This document shows positions 24,725 through 26,345 of a DNA stretch of 26,345 bases, one piece after another. The notes below the pieces were generated by a model, which was not told the DNA's origin, did not search any database, and was given only the letters and a program-made list of their open reading frames with translations. The number at the start of each line of letters is the position of its first letter. Position 1 is the first letter of the stretch. This stretch comes from Theodoxus fluviatilis (lineage: Eukaryota > Mollusca > Gastropoda > Cycloneritida > Neritidae): assembly GCA_034096865.1 (NCBI GenBank), contig JAWQFJ010001222.1, forward strand, positions 113,710 through 140,054. Reading direction: 5' to 3'. Position numbers and translations under genes: made by a program.

Positions 24725-25615
24725 CAGTGGGGCGGAGTAGGGGATGCACTCAACCCGCAGTCACTTGCCGTTAGTGGGTGCAGCATTCAAATCTGGGTTC
24801 CAGAGTTCCATCATTGAGCAAGGTCTCAATGCACACTGCTTCTCCCCTCCCAGGAGTAAAGTTGGGTGCCTGTGAGGGTAGCAAGGCCACACGGTAGTGT
24901 GATTAACCCGTGTATGCAGCAACGAGCCCAGGGGCTGAATATCCCCAGGGAGTGGAGTTGGTGCTGGTACCTGAGTGTGTGCTTCTTGTCAGTCACAGGG
25001 ACTATGTTTACTCTAAACTGTTCTGGTGATTTTCGTGCTTAATGGCCTTACATAGCCTACAAAGTAAAACACCATCCATCCATCCATCCATCCATCCATC
25101 CATCCATCCATCCATCCATCCATCCATCCATCCATCCATCCATTCATCCGTCTATCTATCCATCCATCCATCCCATTCCAAACCATCCATCCATCCCATC
25201 CCATCCATCCATCCATCCATCCATCCCATCCATCCATCCCATTCATCCCTCCCATCCATCCATCCCATCCATCCATCCCATCCATCCATCCCATCCATCC
25301 ATCCATCCATCCCATCCATCCATCCATCCATCCATCCATCCATCCATCCATCCATCCATCCATCCATCCATCCATCCATCCATCCATCCATCCATCCATC
25401 CATCCATCCATCCATCCATCCATCCATCCATCCATCCATCCATCCATCCATCCATCCATCCATCCATCCATCCATCCATCCATTTCGTCAGTCACAGTGT
25501 CTGTGGTTGGATGTCAGTGCAGGATTGATCAAGCGGCCCAGTGAACAGGGGGTAAAGTGTAACGCGGATTGAGACCCAGACAGAGGTGATAGGTCACCGT
25601 GTGAAACCACACCTT
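24725..25615 (+). mobile_element. SINE-like repeat, uninterrupted reference copy with inserted CCAT element
   Basis: The same family as 4640-4798 plus 22837-23090. It is itself interrupted by the CCAT-tailed element at 25001-25486, which is flanked by direct repeats. Ends near AAACCACACC at about 25612. Confidence 0.65.
25001..25486 (+). mobile_element. CCAT-tailed SINE-like insertion with expanded tail and target duplications
   Basis: GTCAGTCACAGGG (24988-25000) and GTCAGTCACAGTG (25487-25499) flank it, differing at one position: a 13-base target duplication. The body (GTTTACTCTAAACTGTTCTG, GCCTTACATAGCC) matches 12391-12490 in reverse. The tail is a (CCAT)n array of about 410 bases (25072-25484) with CATTC and CCCATC interruptions in its first half and pure units in the second. 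Confidence 0.8.
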
Positions 25616-25669
25616 TACCTTTTTCTGTTGTTGAAGGTGTTTTCATGGTGGGATCTGTCTTTTCCACAG

Positions 25670-25771
25670 ACTGACTTCACAGGTGTGATGTTTGCTGCCT
25701 ACCACGGCCACCCTGACGTGGCGTCGGCACTGGTGAAGGGTGGGGCTGACATCAACGCCTGTGCCTCCCTG
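25670..25771 (+). CDS. Ankyrin-repeat protein, exon D (one repeat)
   Basis: Acceptor TTCCACAG and donor GTAATC. The 102 bases (34 codons, phase 0) read TDFTGVMFAAYHGHPDVASA then LVKGGADINACASL. It is an ankyrin repeat with the usual TALHxAA replaced by TGVMFAA, while GHxDVAxxLVxGGADINA is canonical. It continues the series A-B-C-D; the rest of the gene lies beyond the window. Which ankyrin protein this is, I cannot tell. Confidence 0.87.
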
Positions 25772-25900
25772 GTAATCAAAACCGCCATGTTGTTGTTGTT
25801 GTTGTTGTTGTTGTTGTGTGGGTTGGGCTTGGTCTTCCAACATGGCTTGATTGCACAGGTGGATCGGAATGACCCGACCTTGTCCAGATGTTCCATAGTA
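25772..25900. other. Ankyrin intron with (GTT)n, then LINE-like flank
   Basis: (GTT)n at about 25791-25816. From 25861 the sequence (GGATCGGAATGACCCGACCT onward) matches the reverse complement of 4346-4386, and leads into the 25-bp array. Confidence 0.7.
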
Positions 25901-26345
25901 GCCCCTGGCTGAGCTACTGGAGCAGGCCCCTGGCTGAGCTACTGGAGCAGGCCCCTGGCTGAGCTACTGGAGCAGGCCCCTGGCTGAGCTACTGGAGCAG
26001 GCCCCTGGCTGAGCTACTGGAGCAGGCCCCTGGCTGAGCTACCGGAGCAGGCCCCTGGCTGAGCTACTGGAGCAGGTAGCTCGCTGAGCTACTGGAGCAG
26101 GCCCCTGGCTGAGCTACTGGAGCAGGCCCCTGACTGAGCTACTGGAGCAGGCCCCTGGCTGAGCTACTGGAGCAGGCCCCTGGCTGAGCTACTGGAGCAG
26201 GCCCCTGGCTGAGCTACTGGAGCAGGCCCCTGGCTGAGCTACTGGAGCAGGCCCCTGGCTGAGCTACTGGGGCAGGCCCCTGCCTGAGCTACTGGGGCAG
26301 GCCCCTGGCTGAGCTACTGGGGCAGGCCTCTGGCTGAGCTACTGG
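25901..26345. repeat. 25-bp minisatellite, right array (about 18 units, runs off the end)
   Basis: Units close to CCCCTGGCTGAGCTACTGGA plus GCAGG, the reverse complement of the left array unit. More uniform than the left array, with few variants (GTAGCTCGCT at 26076-26085, CCGG, GGGG, CTGCCTG). Confidence 0.96.

Noticed and set aside
24174..24749. Ser-Leu-rich minus-strand frames of up to 191 codons
   Set aside because: Translation of the (GA)n array opposite a plus-strand ankyrin exon.
25013..25572. IHPS / WMDG repeat frames
   Set aside because: Translations of the (CCAT)n tail of a retroelement.

Overview
This is a eukaryotic, almost certainly metazoan window, best read as a marine mollusc (probably a gastropod). 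The reasons are intron-rich genes with GT-AG and GC-AG splice sites, an animal-type O-GlcNAc transferase (OGT), piggyBac transposons, LINE remnants, tRNA-derived SINE-like repeats, and dispersed repeats built from AAGGTCA / TGACCTTG and GTGAGTCTATGTACTCAC that I associate with molluscan genomes. The species call is inference. There is nothing prokaryotic: no operons, no CRISPR, no phage genes.

Two host genes are present as exon sets. (1) A plus-strand ankyrin-repeat gene with exons at 2775-2873, 23410-23508, 24195-24320 and 25670-25771, all phase 0. (2) Minus-strand OGT with seven exons between 14301 and 8164, encoding about 285 continuous residues of the N-terminal TPR superhelix. The next OGT exons and the first coding exon are not visible. 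As given, all OGT exons lie inside the first long intron of the ankyrin gene.

That intron is a nested set of mobile elements. A SINE-like repeat (halves at 4640-4798 and 22837-23090) is split by an element with CCGTAATTTT termini and a TA duplication (4799-22836). That element is in turn split at TTAA by a piggyBac (4930-22548, TTAA on both sides) whose transposase gene is deleted inside and carries a coding 33-bp minisatellite. A real transposon should not hold half of OGT. The minisatellite also occurs twice (5798-7686 and 18913-21660) with near-identical flanks. The second copy is bounded by a poly-C run plus a 10-N gap on the left and a 30-C run on the right. I therefore infer that about 5731-18845 (second minisatellite copy, OGT exons, intact piggyBac) is a foreign contig placed into the ankyrin locus, or else a transposon-driven rearrangement.

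Region by region: 1-1930 AT-rich with eleven dispersed copies of a TGTTCACAACATTACACC-like motif; 2409-2564 and 3341-3721 LINE 3' remnants; 3791-4330 a 25-bp minisatellite that reappears inverted at 25901-26345; 4640-7688 the nested repeats; 7777-8072 a minus-strand piggyBac-like 5' end; 8164-14301 OGT; 16384-18523 a full-length piggyBac transposase gene (626 aa, all three catalytic Asp present); 18816-21778 gap, poly-C and second minisatellite; 21779-23380 the right halves of the nested repeats; 23410-25771 ankyrin exons among GT, GA and CCAT microsatellites.
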